NCBI RefSeq assembly: GCF_030908545.1
Contig: NZ_CP133083.1
Span: 1,612,001 to 1,676,000 of the forward strand
Length of the DNA: 64,000 nucleotides
Source: Nitrosomonas sp. sh817
Lineage (GTDB): Bacteria; Pseudomonadota; Gammaproteobacteria; Burkholderiales; Nitrosomonadaceae
Direction of reading: 5' to 3'
Made by a program: the position numbers and the translations under genes. Shown piece after piece: positions 25,383 through 35,652 of the stretch. Every line of letters starts with the position of its first letter. Position 1 is the first letter of the stretch. The notes under the pieces are model-generated. The model saw only the letters and a program-made list of their open reading frames with translations. It did not search any database and was not told the origin of the DNA.

Positions 25383-25430
25383 CTTTTAATCCGTTGGTCG
25401 GCAGTTCGAATCTGCCACGACCTACCAAAT
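25383..25430 (+). repeat. attR, 48-bp direct repeat of tRNA-Lys 3' part
   Basis: An exact copy of 16627-16674. It lacks the 5' half of the tRNA, so it is not a second tRNA gene. The terminator that follows is probably the original one of the tRNA. Confidence 0.92.
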
Positions 25431-25433
25431 CGA

Positions 25434-25468
25434 AGAGGTTGGTGAAAAACACTAACCTCTTTTCTTTT
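25434..25468 (+). terminator. Original tRNA-Lys terminator, displaced by the island
   Basis: AGAGGTTGGTG (25434-25444) pairs with CACTAACCTCT (25450-25460), with one G-U pair, and is followed by TTTTCTTTTT. It lies four bases beyond attR and aligns with the tRNA-proximal hairpin at 16680-16706. Confidence 0.75.
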
Positions 25469-25771
25469 TCAAAACAGGCCGCAATGCATCTGGCGGCATT
25501 AAATTAGTGGCCTTGCGTTGTGTAAGCGTGCCTGGTGCAGATTCCGTAAATATCGTCTCCAGCAGCGTGACAATGACGCCCGACACGGCAAATCCATCTC
25601 CTTCATCAGCCAGCCAATTCAGGAATGCGGTGAAATTCATGGAAAAAGATCGTTGGTATAAGGGACTCCGAAATAACCTGCGGTTTTCTGTTCGATGAAT
25701 TCATGACATTCAACAATTACGCATAAAAACATAGCGTGCATGCTTACAGCGCCATGCACACGGCTGTTGAT
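25469..25771. other. Short region right of the island, no gene assigned
   Basis: A 62-codon leftward frame (25452-25640) is open here and reads protein-like, but it has no ribosome site and runs into the terminator. I leave it unannotated. Nothing else is seen. Confidence 0.35.
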
Positions 25772-27811
25772 TTATTCGATCGCCCTACGCTGCACCTGCA
25801 TCGGCCAGACACCTTTTTCAATCACTTGCCGGCTATCAAAAGCGAGGTAGCTTTGGCGCCCGTAATGCGGCAGCGGGCGCAACAGAGCTTCGAGAGCGGC
25901 AGCGTCGGCTACGGAAACCACCGCCAGCGTCGCACCATCCGGCCGGGCGACGGTCCATACTTGCGCGCTGCCTTTTGCCGCGATGGCTTGCGGAATGCCG
26001 GGTAGCGATTGCGCTTCCAGCCAGCGTTCGATATCCGCCTGCAGGCCGATAATTACAGCCGGAGCGGCGGTAAGCGTTTGGTCATCGGCGAGCAATTCCG
26101 GCGTCCGGCGTTGCAGTTTTTCCGCAAGCGCTGCGGCAAGCTGCCGGATATCGTCTTTGTCCGACAAGATCAGCGTTTCCGTTGCCGGATGCACCATCAC
26201 ATCGCGCAGGATCGGTGGCGCTTCCTGCGGTGCTAATTTCCGGAACAGCCGCAGGTCCGGATCGAGCAACACGGCTTGCGGTGTTCCGGAAAGTTTTAAG
26301 GTAAATGTCTGTTGCGTTTGCTGCAAATCGAGCCGATGCGAGACCGGTCCTTGACCGGTTTCAACCACGACCGGCACTTGCAATTGATACGCCGGTTCCG
26401 ATTGCGTCAACATCAGCGTTAATTCATAACCGCTATCCACTGCGCTGCTCGCCGCCGCAGCGATTGCGATATCCGGTGCCCCCGAACGTTCGAGCCATTG
26501 CGAAAAAAACGGCTGCAACGATTGCCCGGAAACAATTTCAAACATTTTTTGCAGATCGCTCCACGGCGTGATTTTAAACCGGTGCGTAGCCCACAATCCC
26601 TGCAAGCCGCGCTGGAACATGGCTGACCCTAATTGATCGCGCAGCATGAAAAATAACATCGCCGCTTTGTTATAACCGACGATCTTTGATGCATCATGCG
26701 TGCGCGAAGTGAATGCGGTGAGCGGCTGATCCTGCCCCGGCTGCAACGCGGCAAAATCGCGCAGCCAACCCAGGCGCATTTCCCGCGCGGCTTCCTCGCT
26801 TTGTTCTTCCTGATACGCATGATCGGCCATGAACGTGGTCAGGCCTTCCGACCAGTTACCGCTGCGATAATCCGGATAAATCCCGTTACCCCACCAATTG
26901 TGCAGCACTTCATGGCCTAATGAGGTATGACGGATAAACGGCAGTTTCAATACGTCGATACCCAGATAAGTCAGGGTCGGCATACCGAATCCTGTCGGCG
27001 TCGGACTCGATACCACGCTGAATTCGGAGTAAGCATACTCGCCGATTTGTGCCTCGTAGCGCGCCAGATATTGTTTCACCGCATCCAGGTAATCAGCCGC
27101 CAGTTCGTGGATTTGCGGATGAAAATAAGTCCGCAATTGCACCGGCTTCTGCTTGATGTTGTGATAGGTTTGCATCTCGATTACATACGGCCCGGCCATC
27201 AAGTCGATGCCCTCGGCGGGCTGGGAAAATTCAAACACCGCGCGATAGCCTTCTTCGGTATCGGATTCTTCAGCCAAACGCCCGGCGACCAAACCTTTGT
27301 AGCCGGGCGGCAGTTCGATTTTTACTTTGTACTTGGCCAATTCACCGGCTATGCGCGGATACCAGTTGGCGCCGTCCGGTAAAAAACTCCCGTCCGCACC
27401 GCTAACCGCAAGCGGTTTTCCCAGTGTTTGATGATGATCGAGTGATGTATCGAGCGTATCCAAAACGCCGTGCCAGCGGATCAGAAACTGGATTTGCTGG
27501 CGGAAATGAAAAGGAATATTCCAGATATGCGGTTGACCGGCCTGCTCGCGCCCTTGTCCTAGCGGACCGTCGTTGAATTCCGCCTGCGTGACCTCGTACG
27601 CCGCGCCCAATATCAATTGCAACTCCCGCGGCCGTTCGACGGTAATCATGCTGACGCCTTCGATCGTGCGTTTAACGGGATCAATGGTCACCGTCATATC
27701 ATATTCGATCTGATTAAATTTGAACGGTGATGGACGCGCCAATGTATTGCTGCTGATAACACTCGCCAAAATCAGCAACAAACCGGCTCTGAACAATACT
27801 AACGGTGTCAT
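25772..27811 (-). CDS. M1 family metallopeptidase, exported
   Basis: This is a 679-residue zinc peptidase of the M1 (aminopeptidase N-like) clan with an N-terminal signal peptide (about residues 1-25, SNTLARP). The zinc site is intact: HEVLHNWWGNGI gives HExxH plus the family WWG, and the third ligand Glu lies in NWSEGLTTFMADHAY (about residues 305-345). The GFGMPTLTYLG segment replaces the GAMEN exopeptidase loop, so substrate preference may differ from classic aminopeptidases. The C-terminal third is helical with a small unassigned domain. It lies 18 bases after the ChaN-like gene and is probably translated from the same message. Confidence 0.87.
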   Translation of the reverse strand: MTPLVLFRAGLLLILASVISSNTLARPSPFKFNQIEYDMTVTIDPVKRTIEGVSMITVERPRELQLILGAAYEVTQAEFNDGPLGQGREQAGQPHIWNIPFHFRQQIQFLIRWHGVLDTLDTSLDHHQTLGKPLAVSGADGSFLPDGANWYPRIAGELAKYKVKIELPPGYKGLVAGRLAEESDTEEGYRAVFEFSQPAEGIDLMAGPYVIEMQTYHNIKQKPVQLRTYFHPQIHELAADYLDAVKQYLARYEAQIGEYAYSEFSVVSSPTPTGFGMPTLTYLGIDVLKLPFIRHTSLGHEVLHNWWGNGIYPDYRSGNWSEGLTTFMADHAYQEEQSEEAAREMRLGWLRDFAALQPGQDQPLTAFTSRTHDASKIVGYNKAAMLFFMLRDQLGSAMFQRGLQGLWATHRFKITPWSDLQKMFEIVSGQSLQPFFSQWLERSGAPDIAIAAAASSAVDSGYELTLMLTQSEPAYQLQVPVVVETGQGPVSHRLDLQQTQQTFTLKLSGTPQAVLLDPDLRLFRKLAPQEAPPILRDVMVHPATETLILSDKDDIRQLAAALAEKLQRRTPELLADDQTLTAAPAVIIGLQADIERWLEAQSLPGIPQAIAAKGSAQVWTVARPDGATLAVVSVADAAALEALLRPLPHYGRQSYLAFDSRQVIEKGVWPMQVQRRAIE

Positions 27812-27829
27812 AAGGTTAAACCGGGAAAG

Positions 27830-29059
27830 TTACGATTTGAGCGGTGGAAATTTCGCGATAATTTCCATGTCTTGATTATCGCGCTTAATTTTAATCGGCA
27901 GCCAGGTTCCCGGCGCTTGCCGCCGCACGATGTTGATCACGTCTTCAGTCGTTTGCAGCGATAATCCGGCCATCTCCACGATGACGTCGGATTCCATCAG
28001 TTTGGCAACTTCGGCAATACTGTTTTTTTCAACCTGCAAAACGACTGCACCGCCGCGCCCCATTTCATAGCGGATTCCAAGCCGCTGGAATTGCGGCCGG
28101 ATTAATTCCGGAACGTGCGGCAAAACGCCGAATACCGCATCCGCAACACCGGCCACCAGTTGCTTGCAGGATTTATCGCCATCCCAAGGCAATAACGCCG
28201 AAACGTTTCTGACCCCTAAGTCTTGCAATTGGTGCGGCACACCGAAACCGTGCAGCACATGACCGGAGCCCATCACACCGACAACCAGCGGTTTGCCCGG
28301 CGTGACGGAGCCGTTGACGGCTTGCTGCAACACATGCGCCATGGCCCGGTCCCACAGCAATTGACCATCGATAAATTTGCGGAAATCGGGATCGTGTTGC
28401 GATATCTCCCCTCCCTGTTTATCTCGCCGATCATGCTGTTTGTAAATCGGCAACAAATAATCCATATACGCCTGGCTCGGCTCGGCCGGGCGCGTCAAAC
28501 CTTCGCGGTCTTCGACCGGCACGCCGTAAAAACCTTTTTCCGCCACCTGGCGGCGCAACTTGGTTTCAATATTCAGCGCCAGCATCGGAATCCGGTTCAT
28601 TCGCGCGAAATGAAACAGCGGCAAATACAAATTCGGATCGGTATTCCACACATGATTCCAATCGGACGCGCGTAAAAACTCCTGTTCCGTCAATTCACCC
28701 GCAACCCAGCGGTCAAGTGCCGCTTGCACCCGGCGAGGAAACATCTCAAAACCGATGACCATATCCGGACGTTGCGCATGCAATGCCGCCAATGTTTGCA
28801 ATTGCCAGCGGTGATGGTCAGCATTGACATGCGTTTCGCCTAGCAATACCACCTCCGCTTTCGCAGCGCGCGCAATCACCTGCTGCTGCGGGATTTTGCC
28901 GGATCCCGGCGTCACCCAATCGCCCAACGGCACGCATTGATTCGAAGCCGGTTTTTTCGACGGCGTCACTACGGCATGCGCCGGATTCAATACCAGCCCC
29001 AATGCCAGTACCGCGAAACCTAAAAAACGATTACCTTGATGATCAAGAAAATTTGCCAT
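27830..29059 (-). CDS. ChaN-like haem-binding domain protein with PDZ domain
   Basis: This 409-residue exported protein starts with a signal peptide (about 1-30, NPAHA). Residues about 65-290 form a ChaN/EreA-type domain with VVLLGETHVNADHHRWQL and VIGFEMFPRRVQ, then VVGVMGSGHVLHGFGVP. ChaN binds haem in other bacteria. A PDZ domain follows (about 310-405, GIRYEMGRGGAVVLQVEKNS through to the end), often used to hold C-termini of partners. The gene sits between purL and the M1 peptidase gene with 18- to 38-base gaps. Its partner might be the adjacent peptidase, which is inference. Confidence 0.83.
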   Translation of the reverse strand: MANFLDHQGNRFLGFAVLALGLVLNPAHAVVTPSKKPASNQCVPLGDWVTPGSGKIPQQQVIARAAKAEVVLLGETHVNADHHRWQLQTLAALHAQRPDMVIGFEMFPRRVQAALDRWVAGELTEQEFLRASDWNHVWNTDPNLYLPLFHFARMNRIPMLALNIETKLRRQVAEKGFYGVPVEDREGLTRPAEPSQAYMDYLLPIYKQHDRRDKQGGEISQHDPDFRKFIDGQLLWDRAMAHVLQQAVNGSVTPGKPLVVGVMGSGHVLHGFGVPHQLQDLGVRNVSALLPWDGDKSCKQLVAGVADAVFGVLPHVPELIRPQFQRLGIRYEMGRGGAVVLQVEKNSIAEVAKLMESDVIVEMAGLSLQTTEDVINIVRRQAPGTWLPIKIKRDNQDMEIIAKFPPLKS

Positions 29060-29097
29060 TTGAATTGTTCTTTTAGTGAGTTAAAAGGTTTTTACGG

Positions 29098-32000
29098 CTA
29101 TCCGATCCATTTGCGCGCATTGCGGAACAAGCGTATCCACGAACCATCCTCCGCACTGTCATTGCGTGCATCGGGATGCCAGGAATGTTGCGTCACCCGG
29201 AAGACTCTTTCCGGATGCGGCATCAATACGTTAAAACGCCCATCCGGCGTTGTTAAACCGGTGATTCCTTGGATTGAGCCATTCGGATTATACGGATAAA
29301 TTTCCGTGACTTGATCGCGATGATCGATATACCGCAGTGTCACCAGATTAGCCGCTTGCTGCACCTGCTCAGCAGCCGCAAATTCCGCTTTTCCTTCTCC
29401 ATGCGCCACCGTGACCGGCATGCGGCTTCCCGCCATGCCATCGAAAAACAGCGATGGGCTTTGCTGCACTTCTACCATGACAAAACGCGCTTCAAATTGT
29501 TCCGACAAATTGCGTTTAAATCGCGGCCAGGCGCTTGCGCCCGGGATGATCTCCTGCAAATTGCTCATCATTTGGCAGCCATTGCATACGCCTAATGCAA
29601 AGGTACCGGAACGCTGGAAGAATGCCTCGAATTCATCGCGCGCACGCGTATTGAACAAAATTGACTTGGCCCAGCCTTCACCCGCGCCGAGCACATCGCC
29701 GTACGAAAATCCACCGCAAGCCACAAAACCCTGAAAATCCTTCAACGAGACACGCCCGGCTATGATGTCGCTCATATGCACGTCGATCGCGGTAAAACCG
29801 GCGCGATCGAACGCTGCCGCCATTTCGACGTGACCATTGACGCCTTGTTCGCGCAGGATCGCAACCGACGGACGCGAACCGGATTGAATAAATGGCGCTG
29901 CGATGTCATCGCATGCTTCGTAACGCAACGCAATCTTCAAACCAGGATCGTCCGTATCCAGAATACGATCGAATTCCTGTTGCGCGCACACCGGATTGTC
30001 ACGCAAATTTTGCATCTGATAGCTGGTTTCCGACCAGGCGCGCTGCAAATCCACGCGTTTCTCCGCCAAAACCGGTTTGTTGTCGCGCATCAGGCGGATC
30101 TCGCCGGATTGATTCAAGTGGCCGATGACAAAACTATGATCGCGCAAGCCGGCTTCGTCCAAGATCCGCATGACTTCCGAGCGTTTCGCGGCGGCAATTT
30201 GAATGACCGCACCCAGTTCCTCGCTGAACAATACCGCCAGCAAACGCTCCTTGAAACGCCCGCCCAACTGTCCGGCGCGCGTTTCCGACCCGTCGATGTC
30301 GCTGCTGTGCGGATCGAAACATAATTGATCCAGATTGACCGTCAATCCGGTATGGCCGGCAAATGCCATTTCACACAGCGTCACCAATAAACCGCCATCG
30401 GAACGATCGTGATACGCCAATAACAAGTCAGCCTGATTAAGGCATTGAATCGCGCCAAAAAAAGCTTTCAGCCGCGCCGCGCCGAATTCGCCGTCGATGG
30501 TCGGCGCCAGATTACCGGTCTGCTTGTAGACTTGCGCCAGCGCGGAACCGCCGAGGCGGTTCAATCCCTGCCCCAAGTCGATCAGAATCAGTTCGGTTTC
30601 ACCGCAATCGGTGCGCAATTGCGGCGTCAGCGTTTGACGCACATTGGAAACTGTCGCGAATGCCGAGATGATCAGCGACAACGGCGCGGTCACTTCCTTG
30701 CGCTCACTCGATTCTTCCCATGCGGTCTTCATCGACATCGAATCTTTTCCGACCGGAATGCTGATGCCAAGCTGCGGACATAATTCCATGCCGACGGTAT
30801 GAACCGCATCGTACAATCCGGCGTCTTCGCCGCGATGACCGGCGGCCGCCATCCAGTTGGCCGATAATTTGACAGTTTCAATACGCTCGATGGCCGCTGC
30901 GGCGATATTGGTTATCGCTTCACCAACCGCCATGCGCGCCGACGCTGCCGGGTCGATCAGCGCCAGCGGCGTGCGCTCGCCGATAGCGAAGGCTTCACCC
31001 AGCACCGTCTGATAGCCCATGCTGGTCACTGCGGCATCGGCCACCGGAATCTGCCAAGGCCCCACCATTTGATCGCGCGCCGATAATCCGCCGACGCTGC
31101 GATCGCCAATGGTAATTAAAAAAGTCTTGCAAGCGACCGCGGGCAAGCGCAATACCCGGTAAACCGCATCGGTTAATTCAACATCGGTCCAATCAAGCCC
31201 CGGCAGCACCCGGCAATCGTGCATCACATCGCGCGTCATTTTCGGCGGCTTGCCGAGCAAGACCGGCAACGGCATATCGACCGGCGGTGCCGAGGACTGC
31301 GGATCATTCACTTGCAGCAATTCATCGGCGGTGGCCTCCCCGACCACGGCAAACGGACAACGCTCGCGTTCGCAAATGCGCTGAAACAACTCCAGCGATT
31401 CCGGTTTGATCGCCAATACATAACGTTCTTGCGCTTCGTTGCTCCAGATCTGCATCGGCGACATGCTGGTTTCTTCCGAAGGCACGGCGCGCAAGTCGAA
31501 ACGCCCGCCGCGCCCGGAATCATGCACCAGTTCCGGAAACGCATTGGAAAGACCGCCCGCGCCGACATCGTGGATAAACAAAATCGGATTTTCCATGCCG
31601 CTGCGCTGTAACTGCCAGCAACGGTCGATCACCTCTTGCGCGCGCCGCTGCATTTCCGGGTTACCGCGTTGCACCGAATCGTAATCCAGTGCCTCGGTAT
31701 TCGCGCCGGTATCCATGCTGGAAGCCGCGCTGCCGCCCAAACCGATGAGCATGCCGGGGCCGCCCAATTGAATCAGCAATGCACCCGGCGGAAATTTTTC
31801 CTTGCGCACATGCGCATCCGCAATTTGACCAATGCCGCCAGCCAGCATGACCGGTTTGTGATAGCCTCGCATTTCGCCGCCAACGCGTTCTTCGAAGGTG
31901 CGGAAATAGCCAGCCAGATTGGGGCGGCCAAATTCATTATTGAACGCCGCGCCGCCGATCGGGCCTTCCAGCATGATTTGCAGCGCCGACGCAATCCGCC

Positions 32001-33087
32001 CCGGTTTGCCGTAAGATCCTTGCCCTCCCAACCGGTCAACCTCCCACGGTTGTACGAAACCCGGAATATTCAGATTGGATACCGAGAAACCGCACAAACC
32101 GGCTTTCGGCTTCGCGCCTCGTCCGGTCGCGCCTTCATCGCGGATCTCTCCGCCGACACCGGTTGCAGCGCCGGGAAATGGGGAAATCGCGGTCGGATGG
32201 TTATGCGTTTCCACTTTCATCAATACATGCGTTTTTTCGCGGGCATAACCGTAGGCTTGCCCGTTTCCCGGATAAAACCGGTCGATGTCCGCGCCTTCGA
32301 TGACGCTGGCATTGTCGGCATACGCCACCAAGGTGCCTTGCGGATGCTGTTGATGGGTGTTGCGTATCATCGCAAACAACGAATGATTACGCGGCTTGCC
32401 GTCGATGATCCAGTCCGCGTTGAAAATTTTATGGCGGCAGTGCTCGGAATTGGCCTGCGCAAACATCATTAACTCGACATCGGTCGGATTGCGCTGCACT
32501 TGCTGGAAATGTCGCAGCAAATAATCGATTTCATCCGCCGACAACGCCAATCCCATCGCTTGATTCGCTTGCCGCAACGCATCGATGCCGCCGCCGGTCA
32601 CGTCGACGGTATTCAGCGGTTTCGGCGGAAAGTGCTGAAACAACCGATCGGCATCGTCCAACGACGCCAGCACAGTCTCGGTCATGCGGTCGTGCAGCAA
32701 TGGTTTCAGCCGGGATATCTCTTCAGCGGATAAAGGAGACTTGCAGCGTAGGTAATACGCAATGCCACGTTCGATGCGCTCAACCGCGTCTAGCCCGCAA
32801 TGATGCGCGATATCGGTGGCTTTGCTCGACCACGGCGAAATCGTGCCAGGACGCGGCACGATCAAATAGAAATCGCCGTTTTCCGGCATAAGGTTTCGCG
32901 ATGGCTGATGATTCAACAGCTTGCGCAATGCCGTCATTTCATCGCTCTGTAAATCGCGTGTTACCGGGCAAAAATGCCAGTATTCGGTATCAATCTCAAC
33001 TATCGGAATATTTAACGCGCTGAATTGTTGTCGTAATTTTTCCAGCCGGAATGGCGACAACGCACGTCCACCACAAAATTGAAGCAT
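29098..33087 (-). CDS. purL: Phosphoribosylformylglycinamidine synthase (single-chain)
   Basis: PurL carries out the fourth step of purine synthesis, turning FGAR, glutamine and ATP into FGAM. This is the large single-chain proteobacterial form of about 1329 residues. It has an N-terminal PurS-like domain, two synthetase halves with [20 protein letters not shown] and the nucleotide loop [17 protein letters not shown], and a C-terminal class I glutaminase domain. The glutaminase has nucleophile Cys in [10 protein letters not shown] and the His/Glu pair in MPHPERVF. I chose the ATG at 33087 (MLQFCGG), since the earlier TTG adds three residues. It appears complete and reads away from the nnr gene. 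Confidence 0.95.
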   Translation of the reverse strand: MLQFCGGRALSPFRLEKLRQQFSALNIPIVEIDTEYWHFCPVTRDLQSDEMTALRKLLNHQPSRNLMPENGDFYLIVPRPGTISPWSSKATDIAHHCGLDAVERIERGIAYYLRCKSPLSAEEISRLKPLLHDRMTETVLASLDDADRLFQHFPPKPLNTVDVTGGGIDALRQANQAMGLALSADEIDYLLRHFQQVQRNPTDVELMMFAQANSEHCRHKIFNADWIIDGKPRNHSLFAMIRNTHQQHPQGTLVAYADNASVIEGADIDRFYPGNGQAYGYAREKTHVLMKVETHNHPTAISPFPGAATGVGGEIRDEGATGRGAKPKAGLCGFSVSNLNIPGFVQPWEVDRLGGQGSYGKPGRIASALQIMLEGPIGGAAFNNEFGRPNLAGYFRTFEERVGGEMRGYHKPVMLAGGIGQIADAHVRKEKFPPGALLIQLGGPGMLIGLGGSAASSMDTGANTEALDYDSVQRGNPEMQRRAQEVIDRCWQLQRSGMENPILFIHDVGAGGLSNAFPELVHDSGRGGRFDLRAVPSEETSMSPMQIWSNEAQERYVLAIKPESLELFQRICERERCPFAVVGEATADELLQVNDPQSSAPPVDMPLPVLLGKPPKMTRDVMHDCRVLPGLDWTDVELTDAVYRVLRLPAVACKTFLITIGDRSVGGLSARDQMVGPWQIPVADAAVTSMGYQTVLGEAFAIGERTPLALIDPAASARMAVGEAITNIAAAAIERIETVKLSANWMAAAGHRGEDAGLYDAVHTVGMELCPQLGISIPVGKDSMSMKTAWEESSERKEVTAPLSLIISAFATVSNVRQTLTPQLRTDCGETELILIDLGQGLNRLGGSALAQVYKQTGNLAPTIDGEFGAARLKAFFGAIQCLNQADLLLAYHDRSDGGLLVTLCEMAFAGHTGLTVNLDQLCFDPHSSDIDGSETRAGQLGGRFKERLLAVLFSEELGAVIQIAAAKRSEVMRILDEAGLRDHSFVIGHLNQSGEIRLMRDNKPVLAEKRVDLQRAWSETSYQMQNLRDNPVCAQQEFDRILDTDDPGLKIALRYEACDDIAAPFIQSGSRPSVAILREQGVNGHVEMAAAFDRAGFTAIDVHMSDIIAGRVSLKDFQGFVACGGFSYGDVLGAGEGWAKSILFNTRARDEFEAFFQRSGTFALGVCNGCQMMSNLQEIIPGASAWPRFKRNLSEQFEARFVMVEVQQSPSLFFDGMAGSRMPVTVAHGEGKAEFAAAEQVQQAANLVTLRYIDHRDQVTEIYPYNPNGSIQGITGLTTPDGRFNVLMPHPERVFRVTQHSWHPDARNDSAEDGSWIRLFRNARKWIG

Positions 33088-33176
33088 CAAAGGCAATCGT
33101 TCGAAGATTAAAAGTTTGCAATTTTACACGAGAAGATGTACTTATCGCTGATCATCGTCCCATTTGCACGGTCATT

Positions 33177-34721
33177 ATGATTGCTACCGATCCCGTTTTC
33201 TTTACCGCTCAAATCCGCGATATCGAGCAACAAGCCATGAAACTGCCCAATCCGCCGCCGCTGATGGAAAAAGCCGGCCTGGCGGCAGCGCAGGCGATCC
33301 GCGACCGGTTGTTGAAACGCTCGAATCAGTCAATCCTGGTGCTTGCCGGTCCCGGCAATAATGGCGGTGACGCTTTTGTCGTGGCGCGTTACCTCAAGGG
33401 ATGGGGTAACACCGTCACCGTAGTATTCGCGGGCGACCGCAACCGCATTCCAGCCGACGCCAAACAAGCACTACAAGTTTGGCTGGCATGCGGCGGCGAT
33501 CTTCATCCCGGCATACCGGATGGCGACCGCAATTGGGATGCAGCAGTGGATGGATTGTTCGGCATCGGTCTGGATCAATCGAACAACCGGCCTATCGAAG
33601 GTCAATACCGGGATTGGATCGAAACCGTCAACCGCATGGCAACGCCGGTCGTCGCGCTGGATATTCCATCCGGCCTGGGCAGCGACGACGGCTGTATTTA
33701 CGGCGTCGCCATCCGCGCAACGCTGACGATTACTTTTATCGGGCGTAAACCCGGTCTGTACACCAATTTCGGGCCGGAATGCTGCGGTGAAGTGATTCTG
33801 TGCGATCTGGGCATTCATTTACCGTCAGCGCCGCAACCGCAAATTTGGCTGCTGAACCATATGCTCGCCGCATCCCTATTGCCGCCGCCCCGTTCTGCCA
33901 ATAGCCATAAAGGCTCGTTCGGTAATGTCGCGATTCTCGGCGGCTCGGCCGGCATGACAGGCGCTGCGCTGCTGGCTGGCCGGGCGGCGTTGCATTCGGG
34001 CGCCGGGCGGGTTTATGCCGGATTATTGGCGGAAAATGCACCGGCGGTGGACTTCTTCCAACCCGAACTGATGCTGCGTCCGCCATCCGGACTATTCGAA
34101 TTGACACAGTTGCATTGCTTGATCGCCGGTCCCGGCCTGGGACAATCGGCGCAAGCCCTGGCATGGCTCGAAACCGCGCTGGACTGCAATCATCCGCTGG
34201 TGCTCGACGCCGATGCGCTGAATTTGCTCGCGCAGCATCCGAATTTAGCCAACCGGCTCAAGCAGCGCAACGCCCCCGGCATCCTAACCCCGCATCCGGC
34301 GGAAGCCGCGCGCCTGCTGAATACCGACAGCGCTGCGATACAAAGCAACCGCATGAATGCCGCGTTGCAAATCGCGCAAAAATTCAACAGCTATGTCGTG
34401 CTGAAAGGCGCCGGCAGCATCTGCTGCTTCCCCGACGGCAAACGCTACCTCAACACCAGCGGCAATCCCGCGCTCAGCACCGCCGGTACCGGTGATGTGC
34501 TGGCGGGCATCATCGGCGCGCTACTTGCCCAAGGCCTGAATCCCGGCCCGGCATTGCTGCTTGCGGTTTATCTGCACGGCGCCGCGGCAGACCGCTGGTT
34601 GCGGCAACATCAAGGAATGCTGGGAATGACAGCGTCAGAAGTGATCGTGGAAGCACGCTCGCTGCTGAATGAGTGGATTTATCAGCACGCATCGAATTTT
34701 ATGAATGATGGTAGTGCTTGA
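33177..34721 (+). CDS. nnr: Bifunctional NAD(P)HX epimerase / ADP-dependent dehydratase
   Basis: This enzyme repairs hydrated NADH and NADPH. The N-terminal YjeF-N domain epimerises R- and S-NAD(P)HX: MEKAGLAAAQAIRDR, then LVLAGPGNNGGDAFVVARYL (about residues 30-75). The C-terminal ribokinase-like domain dehydrates S-NAD(P)HX with ADP: GNVAILGGSAGMTGAALLAG, and GTGDVLAGIIGALLAQG near residue 440. From the ATG at 33177 the product is 514 residues. The open frame begins earlier but would overlap purL, and MIATDPVFFTAQIRDIEQQA resembles the usual start. The two genes are divergent with about 90 bases between them. Confidence 0.9.
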   Translation: MIATDPVFFTAQIRDIEQQAMKLPNPPPLMEKAGLAAAQAIRDRLLKRSNQSILVLAGPGNNGGDAFVVARYLKGWGNTVTVVFAGDRNRIPADAKQALQVWLACGGDLHPGIPDGDRNWDAAVDGLFGIGLDQSNNRPIEGQYRDWIETVNRMATPVVALDIPSGLGSDDGCIYGVAIRATLTITFIGRKPGLYTNFGPECCGEVILCDLGIHLPSAPQPQIWLLNHMLAASLLPPPRSANSHKGSFGNVAILGGSAGMTGAALLAGRAALHSGAGRVYAGLLAENAPAVDFFQPELMLRPPSGLFELTQLHCLIAGPGLGQSAQALAWLETALDCNHPLVLDADALNLLAQHPNLANRLKQRNAPGILTPHPAEAARLLNTDSAAIQSNRMNAALQIAQKFNSYVVLKGAGSICCFPDGKRYLNTSGNPALSTAGTGDVLAGIIGALLAQGLNPGPALLLAVYLHGAAADRWLRQHQGMLGMTASEVIVEARSLLNEWIYQHASNFMNDGSA

Positions 34722-34822
34722 AAGCCGATTTGGGTGGATATTGCAGAAAAATTATCATCAAAAATTTATAAATATAGAAAATAATTATTTATTATCAGAT
34801 AATTTTATGTTTTCAATCGCTT

Positions 34823-35092
34823 TTATTTTTTTGAGATGGTTTTCTTTGGATTAACAATAGCGGCATCAACAGAAAATGGTAAAGGTTCATTTACATGTTC
34901 AATACCTATACGATTTAATATGGATAAACTAGCTGGAGCAATATCAGAGTGTTCTGTTGAATGCCCGATATTGATCGCACTTTGCAAAAAAGTAGCAGTT
35001 AAAATCCAGTTACCTTCATGAATATTTTGATCTTTTAACATCAATCCAATCAATTCTTTAGTCGAATAATCAATCCTTGTTATCTCAGCCAT
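34823..35092 (-). CDS. Small third gene of the HicAB locus, unknown
   Basis: This 89-residue protein is unrecognised. It has no signal peptide or membrane helix. A helical centre holds NWILTATFLQSAINIGHSTE and is followed by a Ser/Pro-rich turn and a basic tail PKKTISKK. It starts five bases after the hicB stop, with AGGA upstream inside the end of hicB, so it should be translated from the hicAB message. The base composition is as AT-rich as hicAB and unlike the flanking nnr and channel genes, so the three genes probably arrived together. A role as a regulator or a second antitoxin is possible, but nothing in the sequence proves it. Confidence 0.65.
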   Translation of the reverse strand: MAEITRIDYSTKELIGLMLKDQNIHEGNWILTATFLQSAINIGHSTEHSDIAPASLSILNRIGIEHVNEPLPFSVDAAIVNPKKTISKK

Positions 35093-35097
35093 TTATT

Positions 35098-35652
35098 TTA
35101 TCGTCCTATTTCAATTAAACTTGGTTCCGTCGTTTGAGAATTGAAAGTAACTAAATCAATATACTGAAAACGCTCACCTGTAAGAACATTATATTTATTT
35201 GAAGTCGATTTCATACTAATTGAAGTTGAAGTAACAATTTGCTCCACTATTTTTTTTGCCATCATTGTAACTTTAGAAATACCTCCAGACTCTCCTACAT
35301 AGGATGCAATAGCGGTCGTTAAGTATTGATTAATGCTAACGTTTTCCTTAGTTGCAAAATATGAAACCTTAGCATGAAGTGATTGAGGTATACGCAAGGT
35401 AATTCGCCCACTGAATTCGTCGGACAACGAATGATATGGAAGTGGGAAATTTTCATTAGTTTCATCCGCAATGGCCTTAAAAGTGCGAATTGCATCAATA
35501 ACAATAGCGTAGGCTTCGCTATAAGTAGACTCAAATGCAGTAATATTCGGAAGCTCTGCTACTCTACCGACATAATAAACTTCATCTTCGATCGTTTCTT
35601 TACGAATCGAAATCGTATAAGCTTCAGGATCAAATTCCATTCTGTTTTTCAT
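35098..35652 (-). CDS. hicB: HicB-family antitoxin with ribbon-helix-helix domain
   Basis: HicB neutralises the HicA mRNA interferase and represses the operon. The N-terminal half shows the HicB fold: YTISIRKETIEDEVYYVGRV, then ELPNITAFESTYSEA (about residues 9-45). The middle has an Arc-like DNA-binding segment GRITLRIPQSLHAKVSYFAT plus NVSINQYLTTAIASYVG (about 88-128). A C-terminal extension of about 55 residues is unusual, since many HicB proteins end after this helix. The ATG at 35652 has AGGGA eight bases upstream and overlaps hicA by 23 bases, implying coupled translation. Earlier in-frame codons lie within hicA. Confidence 0.78.
   Translation of the reverse strand: MKNRMEFDPEAYTISIRKETIEDEVYYVGRVAELPNITAFESTYSEAYAIVIDAIRTFKAIADETNENFPLPYHSLSDEFSGRITLRIPQSLHAKVSYFATKENVSINQYLTTAIASYVGESGGISKVTMMAKKIVEQIVTSTSISMKSTSNKYNVLTGERFQYIDLVTFNSQTTEPSLIEIGR

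Noticed and set aside
25383-25430. Possible second tRNA-Lys gene
   Set aside because: Only the part from the anticodon loop to CCA is present, with no 5' acceptor strand, D arm or promoter; it is attR.
25452-25640. 62-codon leftward frame beyond the island
   Set aside because: It reads somewhat protein-like but has no ribosome site, overlaps the terminator and matches no family I know.
31636-32472. 278-codon frame antisense to purL
   Set aside because: It is a shadow of a GC-rich conserved gene, with no ribosome site and low-complexity Arg/His/Ala translation.
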